A DNA stretch of 64,000 bases. It comes from Chromera velia (lineage: Eukaryota > Sar > Chromeraceae). Shown piece after piece: positions 1 through 10,749 of this stretch. The stretch spans positions 60,423-124,422 of the forward strand of contig JAHBMJ010001438.1 in the NCBI GenBank assembly GCA_018398765.1, in the 5' to 3' direction. Each line of letters opens with the position of its first letter. Within the stretch, counting starts at the first letter, position 1. A program made the position numbers and the translations under genes. Below the pieces are notes generated by a model. That model made no database searches, was not told the origin of the DNA, and was given only the letters and a program-made list of their open reading frames with translations.

Positions 1-709
1 GAAGTCTATTCATACAGGTCGTATTCAAGGAAGACATCACTTCACACAGATGCAGTCAGTTTAGTGTCTGACCGTCAGATAGACGTGCACGTGCATACAT
101 GCATGTAATAGTGACTGTGATACTAGTCACTGTGTCTATCTTTCTATCCATCTAGGATCGGCTGTCATACAAGTTACTACTCTAATCTAATACAAAATCT
201 TTCTAAAGACCACGCCTAGCTAAAATCTCTACTAAGCAAACTTGAAATCTTACAGCAAACCTTTTACAAAATATCTGCTAAAATCTTTAGTAAAATCCTA
301 AAGAAAATGCCATAAAAATCGCTAAGATTTCAAATTTTTAAATGTGGTATAGATCATGATGATCATCATCCTACATCATCCTACAAAATCCGGTAATTAT
401 TATTAAATTATATAAAATTTCATACAATCTTAGCTTTAAATCAATGATGTAAAATATAATAAAATGATCACTAAAATCTTAGGGGGCTATATAAAAATTC
501 ATTTGAGTGTTAGTGGCATGCAAGACCCCTAGCAAGACTAGTAGCAAGACCCCCCCCCCCCNCCCCCACCTTCCACCACATCGGCACGCAACCCTAGGCT
601 CCCCCTAGGGCTCCCCATACGTAAAAAAATAAAAAAGTTAATTGCTAAAAATCACTTTTACTTTTTATTTATTTATTTATTTTTTTGAAGCAGACACTTC
701 AAGTTCGAA
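1..709. other. Gene-free AT-rich stretch
   Basis: No coding frame with recognisable protein character is visible on either strand. The stretch is AT-rich and has a run of C with one undetermined base at 562. It ends in the 8-bp sequence that forms the left target duplication of the hAT-type element that follows. Confidence 0.6.
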
Positions 710-717
710 GCTCAAAG

Positions 718-1536
718 TAGGGCTGGGAAAAGGTTCATTAAGAAAAGGTTCAAATCTGAAAAAGTGAACCTTTTGAACCTGTTTTGAACCTGTTTTGGAG
801 GCCAGACGCGTGGCCACTGGCACAAGGCCGGCCAGGCCCGCGCCGCCCGTGGCTCATATAGGTGAAATAAGGAGGTGGAGCCGCGCGCACAGCAACTGTC
901 CCCAGCCGGTTCAGTCTATTGTGTCGGACAGACGCATGTCAGCATATGTCAGCATCATATATCAGCATGAAAACTCATGCTGACGGTTGCAGAAGTGAAG
1001 AAGTACACGTGACTTACCAAGTTTTCCACTTGCAAGGCCCCGCATCAAAACGGACAGTCTCCACTGAAGGAATGAGGAAGTATAGAGTTGAACAAGAGGT
1101 CATACAATAAAGTGAGTGGGGGGGTAGAAGCGAGAGAAAAGGAGAACAAAAAGAGGCAGATGAAAGAAACGCTGTGACGGTCTTATGTTGACTAAATTGT
1201 CATGATTGATACGATCATATAAATTTAATTATGACATTTTCCAATTTTTTCAGGCTTTTTTGATTACTAATTTTTGACTATAAACAGTGAATAATTTAAG
1301 ACTAGCACCTAATGTGAGCATAAATATTGATTTAAACTATTTAAAAACACTACTAAGGCATAGATTCTATAATAAAACGTTCTAAAAATGCATTAAAGCC
1401 TAATTTAAAGGCATAAAATAATATGAAAAAATGAGGTTTCTATTAATTAAAAGTGAACCTGTTTTTGAACCTGATTCAGGTTCATTACTTCGAAGTGAAC
1501 CTTGAATCTTGAACTTTGAACCTTTTCCTAGCACTA
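718..1536. mobile_element. Non-autonomous hAT-type element with 8-bp target duplication
   Basis: The two ends are inverted copies of one another: the left end reads TAGGGCTGGGAAAAGGTTCA and the reverse complement of the right end reads TAGTGCTAGGAAAAGGTTCA. The element is flanked on both sides by the same 8 bases, GCTCAAAG (710-717 and 1537-1544). An 8-bp target duplication with TAGGG-like ends is the hallmark of hAT transposons. The 819-bp interior has no transposase reading frame, so it would depend on an enzyme supplied elsewhere. Sub-terminal GGTTC/GAACC words are numerous near both ends, as expected for transposase-binding repeats. The family name is inferred from ends and duplication length; the structure itself is directly visible. 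Confidence 0.8.
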
Positions 1537-1544
1537 GCTCAAAG

Positions 1545-4494
1545 CCCAGCTGACGCACAAAAATAAAAAAATAAAAAAACTGATTCAGGTTTGGACCTAA
1601 TTTTTTTTCATTTATTTTTTTATGTATGGGGAGCCTAGACGCAACCCTCCCCCAAAAAATTTGAAAACCCAGTTTTTTTGATCGACTTAGAAGTGGGTTT
1701 TGATAGTGGAGAAGAACGGTCATTTTTGCTTAACTGGCATACACGCAAAGACCCCCCTCCCCCCTAGAGCCCGTTTGCATGCCACTGCACGGCACTCAAA
1801 TGAATTTTTACATGGCTCCTAGCCTAGCTCCTAGTTACCAGCATGGTAGGGTTATTAACTACTAGGGTTTCTAGTAGGGTTTCTAGTACGGTCACCTGCC
1901 ACTGCGGTGTGGCTTAGTATACAAACAAATAATGACACTTGTAATTACGTCTACTGGTACGTCTATATAATTACGTCGCATTAATATAGTTAATTAAGTT
2001 AATATATTAAAAGCTAAATACCTATACTATATAATACGTTGAATTGATTTAAATTCTAAGCAAATTAAGGAATTTAAATCAGTATAAGTGATGCAGAATG
2101 CGCATTGCTTCTGCATCAATTAATTAATCTCTATTGCCACTGATGCTGGCATCCTTCGCATCGCCTGCTTCAGTACGTCAGGATTCAGTTAGTATTGTTC
2201 GATTACAGATCTTGCGATTGACGAATGCTTACCCGAACTCTGCGCAACGGACTGACACGCTGTCACACTGTGATTCACATAAAACATCGTTACCGGACAG
2301 ACAAACAGAGAAAACGGACACTCAATCAATACTGCCGCCAAGCCTGCTTGTACGTCACGCCCGTTGTGTCCTTTTGTGCCATCTCTTTCGCAGGCCTGTG
2401 AAGTTCTCTTCTCTTCGTTTTGTGTGTTGCAAATTCGCAACGGCGGACTGTCTCCTTGGGTGTTTGTTTACTGCACATAGGGCTCAATGCGAGCATGCAG
2501 ACTCAGGGCGCCTCGGCTCTTATTCGCAGAAGCACACAGAACTGCAGGCTGGCTTCAGAGTCCAGTCTGTAAACCCACCCACCAGAAAGAATAAAAAGAA
2601 TTTTTGATCGAATGCGTGCGTTCAGCGTTCGACTTTGGACTGTCGGCTGTGTCAACGACATACACATGCAGGCGGGGAGCCAGCGGCGTAAGCATGCCTT
2701 TTCCTACACGAGCACGACTGATCGACCGTGACACGACCGCTTTTGCTACAGCTACACAGGACGGAGAGAAAAGAAGATTGAGGGGAGTGAGTGGGTGAGT
2801 GAGTGAAAGAGAAGGGGCTGAAGCGAGAGGGCGTCGTCAATTGATCGATCAACATGAGGGAGGGAGACAAAGTGGAAACCGATCAGACAAGCAAGCAAGG
2901 AAAGTCCATGAAGAATTAAAAATATCATTCGATCCCGCAAGCATGATGCGCTGCGATCGGTTTACAAAGAATCTGTCTGTCTGTCAAGGGGGCGCACGAC
3001 ATACAAACAACGTGCACCTTGACAGGCGCATCCGGCAGAATCTTGTCTTGTGCTGTCAAGCGCACGCACATTGCGGGAAGCCGGGTCAATGAACAGAACC
3101 CCCACGGCACAATAGCAAGCAGAAATCGGAATAAAAATGGTCATGACGGTTAAAATGAAAGGATTTTTCTGTCTGTCACGTACCTGCCAGAAGACGGACA
3201 GTCAGGACTGTCCTCAACCAACAGAAGCAGAGGCAGGAGACGAGACATGCAGAACCAAACCCCTCACTCACAATAAACAACTGCATGTGACAAGCAATGG
3301 ATCCTATCGACAATCGACAGAGCTCGAGGAGAAAAACAAAATACCGAAAAATCACAAACAAACAACTCGTACAAGAAACACGCTTGGCAAAGAATGAATG
3401 AATAAAGAAGGAAAGAGAAGGAGACAACGGTCCACCGGCTGAACAGGTGAAAACGAAAAGAACAAAGACACGGATATGAGTCACAGTTTTTTCTTCTTTC
3501 GTCACGATTGCAGAGTCAACGAAACCATTGTTTCTCCCTTTCCGTCTTCCAATCAAACAACCGATTTCATTGGCACATGCATGCCCGTTTTTCTTTTCCC
3601 TCTTTGTTTTCGCTGCCGTTCGTTCCAACTCCCCTTAGGAATTCTCGGCGCGACAGAGAAAGAGATTCGGTTTTGCTTGTTTGAATATTTCTTTCTGTTT
3701 TATTGGGACTTTCTTTCTTCCATCGTTTGGTCGTTTCCTTTTTTAACTGTTGGAATGTTCGCCCCTTTTCTTGTTTGTTCCTTTTTGGGCTTCTCGAAGC
3801 GACACACAAAGAACTCAAACATCACTTACGACCGAACGAATCATGAATGAATGCAGGCACGATCGAAGGAATGAACGAACCATTGACGATTCACTGTCTC
3901 ACTCGAGAAGGCTTCATGAATTCTGTTATGCGTCTTCTACCTGTATGCCCAAATTATGGTGCAAAGGTACGGCGATCGGAAGAATCAGGGAAATTAAGCA
4001 AGCAGAAGATGGAATGAATGTATGATAGAAAGAGTTCAGGAAGAGAATGACACACGATAACATGATCATGCGGTGGAGGAAACCGGCCGCATGATTTTCG
4101 TTCTCATTCTCTTTCTTTCTTTCTCCTTTCCCTTCCCTTCTCGGACTCTTCCTTTTTGTCAAGAACTTTGCTCGGCCGTTTCTTGGCTCAGCGCTGTTCT
4201 TCTTTCTTTTTCCCTTTTCTTCTTTCTTCTGGTCAGTCCCAACTTGACTTTTGCTTAATTGTGTTCCCTACATGCACGCCCTTCGTTCATGACCGCAACT
4301 TTTGGCGCCATTCAGTCGTCTTTCCTTTTCGTAAAGAACACGCGTGCAACAAAGTGGCATGAAGATCTGGTCAGACAAACAACGTCGACAAACGAATGAA
4401 TGAATTCAGACACACAGGTAGACGCAAACATGCTTCGTTTTCGGGGCATGTCAACCTGTCAACCACTCTCCTTGTTCACCTCCATTCCCTTGCT
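1545..4494. other. Gene-free stretch, 3' flank of the rhodopsin gene
   Basis: Short overlapping reading frames exist on both strands, but none has domain character, consistent splice sites or convincing composition. The part next to 4494 must contain the 3' untranslated region of the minus-strand gene ending at 4495. No RNA gene or clear repeat was recognised. Confidence 0.5.
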
Positions 4495-7400
4495 TCAGAA
4501 CTGCTGGTCGTCCATCTGCTGGAACATGCGGTCGACCTGGCCCCCCACAGAGACGTGGGACCTCGGGGTGTGGGGGTTCGAGGGCTGTGCGCTCTGCTGC
4601 TGTTGCTGCATGGCCGCGATCTGCTGCTGGAGCTGCATGATCTGTGCCATCTGGTCGGGCTGGACCTGCTGCTGCTGCTGCTGGGGCATCTGCATCTGCT
4701 GCTGCTGTTGGAAGGGGGAGGCAGAGAGGGTCGAAGCCTGGTGGGTGAACGGTTGCTGGTAGGGTTCGGCACGGGGGGTCATCTGCTGCATAGACACAGA
4801 GGGTGCCTTCATCGGAGAGGAGTCGTAGTATTGGCCTCCCATCGATCCCATGGATCCCATCGGAGCGCCGTGGTTGGGCATGGACTGCATGGTGACGTTG
4901 GAGGTCATCTTCATGGGGGAGCCCATGGGACCAGGGGCACCGTGAGGGGGGTAGGTCTGCTTCTCAACGTCCCATTGGTTACCTCCGAGAGCGGGACCAC
5001 GAGGCTGCTGCTGGAAGTTCTGCTGTGACCCGTGGAGCATGTTCATCAGCACGGCGGTCTGGGTGCGCTTCTTCTTGCGGAGGGTCTCGGGGTCCTGTTT
5101 TTCCTCCAGCTCTCCGCTGGCTGCCTTCTGCTCGATCTGCTGCATGATGTTCTGGAAGGCCTCGGGATTCTGCAGGCAGGAAGGCAGCAATGAAGTGATG
5201 CAAGAAGAAGAGGAATTGAAGACCAGAGAAGAGTAAAATGTTAGGAGAATTGACTGTGAGATGGGGGGACAAAAGCAAAGCAGGCGGGAGAGAGGATAAA
5301 GGCCCTGTTGAGGAAACAAAGACAAAAGGTCCAACTGAGGCATGGAGGGACCGGACGAACCTTGACAAGACTCTCAATCTGGTCGGGTTCGAGGTGACTG
5401 AAGAATCCGGCGTCGCCTGTGTTGATGTGCTTGATGAGCGTGGCGATGCGGGTTGCCTCGTCGGCCTGCTGCCACTCCTCGAGCTCGCCTGCAATCACAC
5501 AAACGCATTCACACACACAGACACGGAAGTGGATATGACAATCCATCAGTCAGCAGGCGCACGCGCCGTCGCCTCTTTGAGAAGAGGGAAACGTGAAGGT
5601 TTGCGGTAAGATTCAGCGGCACAGGAACGAGAAAAATACGCAAAAATAGACAACAGAGAATAGAGCGCAATCACACCGACCCACTTATCCACCCACTCAC
5701 CGCGAAGCATCTGTCCACCCCACTTGAGGCGCACCCAGAAGATGAACAGAGAGAAGGCTCCTTTGGAGGCAAAGTCAATCACGGCGATACCTCCGGTGGC
5801 GACTTCTCTGCAGGGAAAGAAGAAGCAAGAAGAGAGCTTGAGTCGATTTCTACGCGCTTTTGTGCCCAACAGAACGACGGAAAGCGACGGAGAACGTCGA
5901 AAAGAAATGAGAGAGCGACAGAGCCACGGCGAAAGAAAACTGCCTGACTGACTGACTGACTGACGCTGTGATCAGGTTGCCTCCCTCAGGTCCGATGATC
6001 CAGAGGATGGGGAAGAGAGTCCAGGAGACGAGGACGAAGAGGGAGGTCTTTCTGATGTAGCTGCTTCCTCTGCACAGGTTTTCTCGGTCACCTGTTGCTT
6101 CCATCACGATCTTGTTGATCGCCCACCTGGCAGTGCACGCACAGAGGGCACACGCCATAGTTAATGTCCATGGTCCTTTCGAACACAACGAGTCGCGTTC
6201 TTTTAATGTCTACACGCGCCTAGAGATTTTGTTTCCTACATGTACCCACACACACATGTATGTTCACAGAATTCACAGACGCTTCTTCTGTGACGGAGCC
6301 GAACAAGGTGTGGCACTGAAAAGTTTCTCTCTCGGCAAGACCGGTAAACGCTCGACGCAGATGGACGAGAGAGAAAGACATCAGAAAACTCGTTGTTGAA
6401 AATTAGAGCAGCCCGGCGACCGACCGACTGACCACATGAGGATGAAGAAGAAAGTGGAGCACACCCAGAGGATCAGACGGATCTCCAATTCAGGAGCGAT
6501 AGAGGCTCCGAGTCCGATGACGAGCATGAAGAAGGTGGAGAGGACAAGCTCGACCTGCACGAATTGGTGTATGTGGATAGAGAGAGAGAGAGGTAATGCC
6601 GGAATGAATGATGGAAGTGGGCGGGAAGACAGGTGGGCTGGCAGATAGGAGGGACGCCGAATGATGATTTTGCGTGCGTCACTCATACAGAAACTTTGAG
6701 AAGCTGTCAGTCAAGATGGCGCTTTGAGAGAAGTCGAGTGAGGAGATGTGAGTGCCAGGGAAGGCAAAAGATGGCGAGTTGTTCTAGTGGTGAGGCGTAC
6801 AGGGAAGGTGACTGACGTGGCGCTGAACCTCTGCCTTTGCCAAGATGGCGATTTGAAGAGTCAGCATCGGGCTGCAGGTAGAGGGTAACGGGGGAGGGGC
6901 AGGAGCGAATGACTGCTCTTTGTACACACGGAAAATTAGGACACATGCGAAGCAAAGCACAAGTCATGCCAAGAGAAGGAAAAGGAAGACTGACCAAGTA
7001 ATGGACCACTGAGCATACTTCGCGGCATCGACCTTGAAGCAGTTGTCAAGGTAGAAGTCATCCACCTGACTCATCTGGAGGAGGTTGAACAGACCGGTAA
7101 ACAGCATGATCCACCTGCAAGACAAGGGGGGTGCAAATAAGTGCTTGGAACAGATGTGCGTGACAACCGGACAATCACCAAAGCATTCGACCTTTTCTCT
7201 TTAGTGCTGCTCTTCTACCGCAAGAAGTTCAGGAGCACAAGAAGAGAAGGGAGGCCCCTCAGGCCGTCATCCAGCCAGCCCAAATACTATCGAGAAAGGC
7301 ACACCGGAAGAGGAAAGTTCCAACGCTGTCAAGTGAGCGGACGGAAAGGAAAGTGAGACAAGAAGGTCAGTCAGCTCAAGAACAGGAATAGGAGAGAGTG

Positions 7401-8293
7401 CAGACGAAATATATAGGAGAGAGGGCAGACAACGAAACAGGCATCAGACCACCAGGCGAATTCAAAGACTTACGCGTTGAGACTCGAGCAGAGAGCGAAT
7501 CTCTTCAGGCGTTCGTCTTCCACCTTCGGGTTCGGGAACCGGGTCCACAGGTACATGCCGTAGATGAAGACTGAACGCAACGAAGGGCAAAGAACAGAAA
7601 GTCCACGTGCAGAGATTTGCGGTACCTGTTTATCCAATCACGTAAGCAGACTACAGAGTAGAGCAAATATATATCGGTTGAAGCCAGGCCTGATATTTGA
7701 TACTTTATGTCCGTCCGCTTTCTCCTTTGGAAGAGACATGCATGGGCAAGTTGGGTGCTTGAAACCGCTGCGAAGAAACAAGGGCAAAAACCTTCGCAGG
7801 GACTCCCTGGCTGACTGACTGACAGAAGGTAGATGCACCAATCCGAAGTCCCATGGCGGCCTGCATACACACATAACGAGAGCTTATCCATAGACACTCT
7901 GCGAGACCAAATGTGATGAGCAGGCAACATTGTAGGTCAGACGGCTCAAACAACATTTTGAGCCAAAAGCAGTTCCGCTGGTTGATGGCTCGGGACGATT
8001 GGTGCACCCTATCTGTCGACTCACGGGTGTCATGTAGGCTGAGCCCTCCTGGCATTCCAGCGCGTAATCTTCGTACGCACCCTGCAAGCACCGACGAATA
8101 AGCAAAAGTATGTTCCGTCTATGGTTCACGTGTCTACTGGATCGCATGCACGCAACATTGACGAAGGACCAAAGAGTTCAGGGAGTGGGTCGTCGCAGAA
8201 AGAGAGCAGCTCAGAGAGAGGAGCTGTATGTGAGCTCACCCGGGAGTTGATGACATAGTCACTGCGAAGGAGTGAGCGTGTACCGTACAACAT
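4495..8293 (-). CDS. Channelrhodopsin-like microbial rhodopsin with Gln-rich tail
   Basis: Eleven exons (minus strand, in order): 8240-8293, 8025-8081, 7824-7860, 7474-7570, 6995-7114, 6817-6871, 6433-6554, 5965-6126, 5701-5807, 5361-5488, 4495-5169. All borders are GT/AG, all phases agree, and the product is 537 residues. Residues about 40-270 form a seven-helix retinal protein. Helix C reads KYAQWSITCPMLTLQ (114-128), matching the channelrhodopsin pattern RYAEWLLTCP. Helix F has FPILWIIGPEG (219-229), nearly identical to the channelrhodopsin helix F. Helix G has AVIDFASKGAF (243-253), where Lys250 is the retinal Schiff-base lysine and Asp246 its partner. The usual helix C carboxylate is Gln117, Arg is replaced by Lys114, Cys122 is kept, and the helix D Asp of the DC pair aligns with Thr147. 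Residues about 314-537 are rich in Gln, Met and Pro, with no known domain. The start was chosen as the first ATG of an exon that splices in phase. Light-gated channel activity, perhaps anion-conducting, is inferred. A pump or sensor role is not excluded. Confidence 0.87.
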
Positions 8294-9340
8294 CTTCGTT
8301 GCTGGCAGTAGCTGGTCGTTCTTGACTGTTGTCTGTGTTGAGTTTGGTCAGGTCTGCGCCGTGTGTCGCTGCGAATGCCGTGCAAGTCAGTTCTGTGGCT
8401 CTGGTTGTGTCTGTCGATGAGGAAAGGGCTCTTGTGAGAGGCAGGGGAAGTGAGTACAGGGCCAGTTGTCTGGCATGCGGTGATTTCTGAAACGGATACC
8501 GTGATACACTCACCCGGGTGCACGGCATATATATGGGAAATCTCAATAATAAATAGAGTTTGTTTGGAAAAACGCATGTTTTGAGCCGTCCGGACACTTT
8601 TCACCCTAAGCTTGACCCTGGACAACCGCGTTTTCTTTCTGCATTCGTTTTGCCTAGGCATGAACATTCGTATGCCTGACCCGTTGGCAGTCAGCAGCTG
8701 CCAGTCAACAGGAAGACTGGCAGTCTAACAAGTTGGGTGCCTGCAGACAGAGAGGCGCATGCATAGGTGAGGAAGAAACAAGAGCACAGAAAGGCGCATG
8801 AAGACGCAAGTCACATTTTCATCTAAGCTTCTCACCAAGCACAGAAAGATAGAAACGGTTGTAAAAAGACCCAGAAAGCAGCACAAGCCAGATAGAGCCT
8901 GCTGCAAGGACCTGGATTGAAGACACAAATCGAAAAAAGTCATTCTCCCTTGCTCCTCAGCCCGCACACCTGACTCATACTACATTTTCTACACCATTTT
9001 TTAGCCCAAAAAGTTAAACCAATGCGCAGTCTCACCCAGAATAATATTTAAGGTGATGTTTCTGGTCTTCTTTTTCAACTTTCTAACCAGAAACATACTC
9101 AAATTTGGCAACAGGAGGCCACAGAAAGATGAAACGAAAAGGAAACGCATGCATGGGTACGAATTGGCATAGATGGTCAAACAGCTCAGTGCGCGTCAGC
9201 ACATGGAGTGCACGCAAGCACCTAGTCGGGCAATTTTGTCTAGAATTTTATCACACCCATATAGAAAGACTCTATTTATTATTAAGAATTCCCATAGCTA
9301 GAGTCTTACGACTGGGTGAAAGCCTTGCCGTTTCTGTAAA
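8294..9340. other. Gene-free stretch upstream of the rhodopsin gene
   Basis: No further coding exon joins the rhodopsin start, so promoter and 5' leader probably lie here. A short AT-rich motif (TAATAAATAGAGT) near 8547-8560 recurs in inverted orientation near 9268-9282 with partly matching flanks, hinting at a decayed inverted-repeat element. No TATA box or other regulatory site can be assigned with confidence. Confidence 0.35.
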
Positions 9341-9420
9341 AAGTTCGGTCCTGGTGGGTCCGATATCTCAGTACCCCGCCGCCTCACGCAATTGCGCACC
9401 CTTGTGTCAAACACTGACTG
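9341..9420. repeat. Dispersed repeat 1, copy 1
   Basis: About 80 bases beginning AAGTTCGGTCCTGGTGGGTC are repeated in the same orientation near 11763-11850, with a few substitutions. No coding potential. The two copies point to a dispersed repeat of unknown class. Confidence 0.7.
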
Positions 9421-9427
9421 CCTGCGC

Positions 9428-9531
9428 TAACCCCAGGCAGCCCTGATAGGCCGCCTGGGGTCTTATGTATGACCTTCCCCAGGCGGTCCTTACGGACCGC
9501 CTGCAGCACCCCAGGCAGTCAGGGGGTCTTT
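9428..9531. repeat. GC-rich palindromic CCCCAGGC repeat, left array
   Basis: Alternating CCCCAGGC and GCCTGGGG words can fold into several hairpins; one arm pair is CCAGGCGGTCC and GGACCGCCTG. The same words recur at 10384-10530. The array runs into an assembly gap, as expected for a structure that is hard to sequence. Confidence 0.7.
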
Positions 9532-9574
9532 NNNNNNNNNNNNNNNNNNNNNNNNNNNNNNNNNNNNNNNNNNN
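9532..9574. other. Assembly gap
   Basis: Forty-three undetermined bases that directly follow the palindromic GC-rich array. The true length is unknown. Confidence 0.95.
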
Positions 9575-9814
9575 TCTTTCTGCATTCTCTCTATAGTGTG
9601 AAAAACGTTGAAAAAAGTTTAAAAATGCCTTTATTCTAGGATTTAGTATCTGAACGCAACTTTACAATGCTTCAAATTGAATCAATAAATCAAAATTTTT
9701 ATATAATTCTAGATATTATTTTATAGAAAAGAATTAAATCAAATTTTCTGAATAATTTTCCAGAGTAAATTTCCACTCTGCGATAAGTTTATAAACAATG
9801 CAAAGTTGCATGTG

Positions 9815-10156
9815 TCACTTTTTGTTTACTTGGATTGGCACCTCCCACATAAGCTCGAAATCTTCTGCCTCATCATGGTAGTGAGGGACACAGGTATCGA
9901 TTGCCTGTCTGAATGTTCTACGGCGGTTCTCTTCAGCTACAGCCTGTTCTTCTATTATGTCCTCCATATGAAACACCTCTCTCCATTCCTCTACCTCTTC
10001 TCTTTCAGATTCTTCTTCTGCTGCATTTGCTGAAAAGGATATGCCATCAGGCAGACGCCCCACCTCCCTCTCCTTTCTGAATTGCTTTGCTTGATTCATA
10101 TTTTCAGGGGGCGCAGAACGTGCCACTTCCCACTGAGAGAGGCGTGGCCCAGACAC
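9815..10156 (-). CDS. Unrecognised acidic ORF, 113 codons
   Basis: An open frame with a strongly acidic, probably helical middle (Glu-rich, about residues 45-85) and no recognisable domain. It lies in a repeat-rich block between two GC-rich palindromic arrays, with no visible splice partner on either side. It may be a remnant of a transposon gene or simply a chance frame. I do not recognise it and assign no function. Confidence 0.2.
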   Translation of the reverse strand: MSGPRLSQWEVARSAPPENMNQAKQFRKEREVGRLPDGISFSANAAEEESEREEVEEWREVFHMEDIIEEQAVAEENRRRTFRQAIDTCVPHYHDEAEDFELMWEVPIQVNKK

Positions 10157-10355
10157 TGACTACATAGCTCGCTCGCCCGCTATCATTAGATCGATAGAGG
10201 AGGGATTCCACACGTGCGCAAATCGCTGCACATGTTGCGGACCTTTGATGCGCGGCAATGCCATGCACGTATAGATCGCGAAGTCGTGTCGGCATGTCCC
10301 TGGCGCAAACCCGGTCGGGCACATGCACCATAGTTCGTGTCAATTTCGTGATGAC

Positions 10356-10382
10356 AAGGTCGGTGCCTTCGGCACCGACCTT
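10356..10382. repeat. Perfect 12-bp stem hairpin
   Basis: AAGGTCGGTGCC is followed by a 3-base loop (TTC) and its exact reverse complement. It directly precedes the right CCCCAGGC palindromic array and probably belongs to the same structured repeat. Confidence 0.8.
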
Positions 10383-10383
10383 C

Positions 10384-10530
10384 GCCCCAGGCAACTCTCA
10401 ATAACTGCCTGGGGCTTCACCCCAGGCAGCTCTATATAAACTTAGGCAAAACCACCTGGGGTCGCCCCAGGCAGCCCTGGCGGGCCGCCTGCGGCGTGCC
10501 TGGGGTACCCCAGGCGCCCCAGGCAGGTTT
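10384..10530. repeat. GC-rich palindromic CCCCAGGC repeat, right array
   Basis: At least six CCCCAGGC or GCCTGGGG words occur within about 150 bases, in both orientations, allowing several alternative stem-loops. It is related to the array at 9428-9531. There is no coding potential. Confidence 0.75.
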
Positions 10531-10547
10531 AGACAGCATGGAGACAG

Positions 10548-10749
10548 ACAGGCAGGTGAAAAGGGCCGAACAGTACTATCTAGATACTATATGGTAGGTC
10601 CATGATGTTTGTGACTTCGTAGAGAGTGAGTGACTACGTGTAGAGAAGGACTCTCGAGAGATCTGTATTCGTGTTGCATAGATGTCTTCATATCGCAGTA
10701 GCTCGATCTTCTAGCTTCACTCTACTAGACAGGACCAAAGTTCCCAGTG
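10548..10749. repeat. Dispersed repeat 2, copy 1
   Basis: About 200 bases, from ACAGGCAGGTGAAAAGGGCC to CCAAAGTTCCCAGTG, recur in the same orientation at 11939-12144 with scattered substitutions. There is no open frame. The copies are about 1.4 kb apart, and copy 2 is closely preceded by dispersed repeat 1, so both repeats may belong to one longer element. Confidence 0.8.

Noticed and set aside
2134-2607. A 157-codon plus-strand frame as a possible gene
   Set aside because: No domain, overlapping frames on the other strand, no splice signals or compositional support.
4396-5028. A 210-codon plus-strand frame rich in Leu, His and Gly
   Set aside because: Complement of the Gln-rich tail of the rhodopsin gene (CAG/CTG repeats); no independent support.
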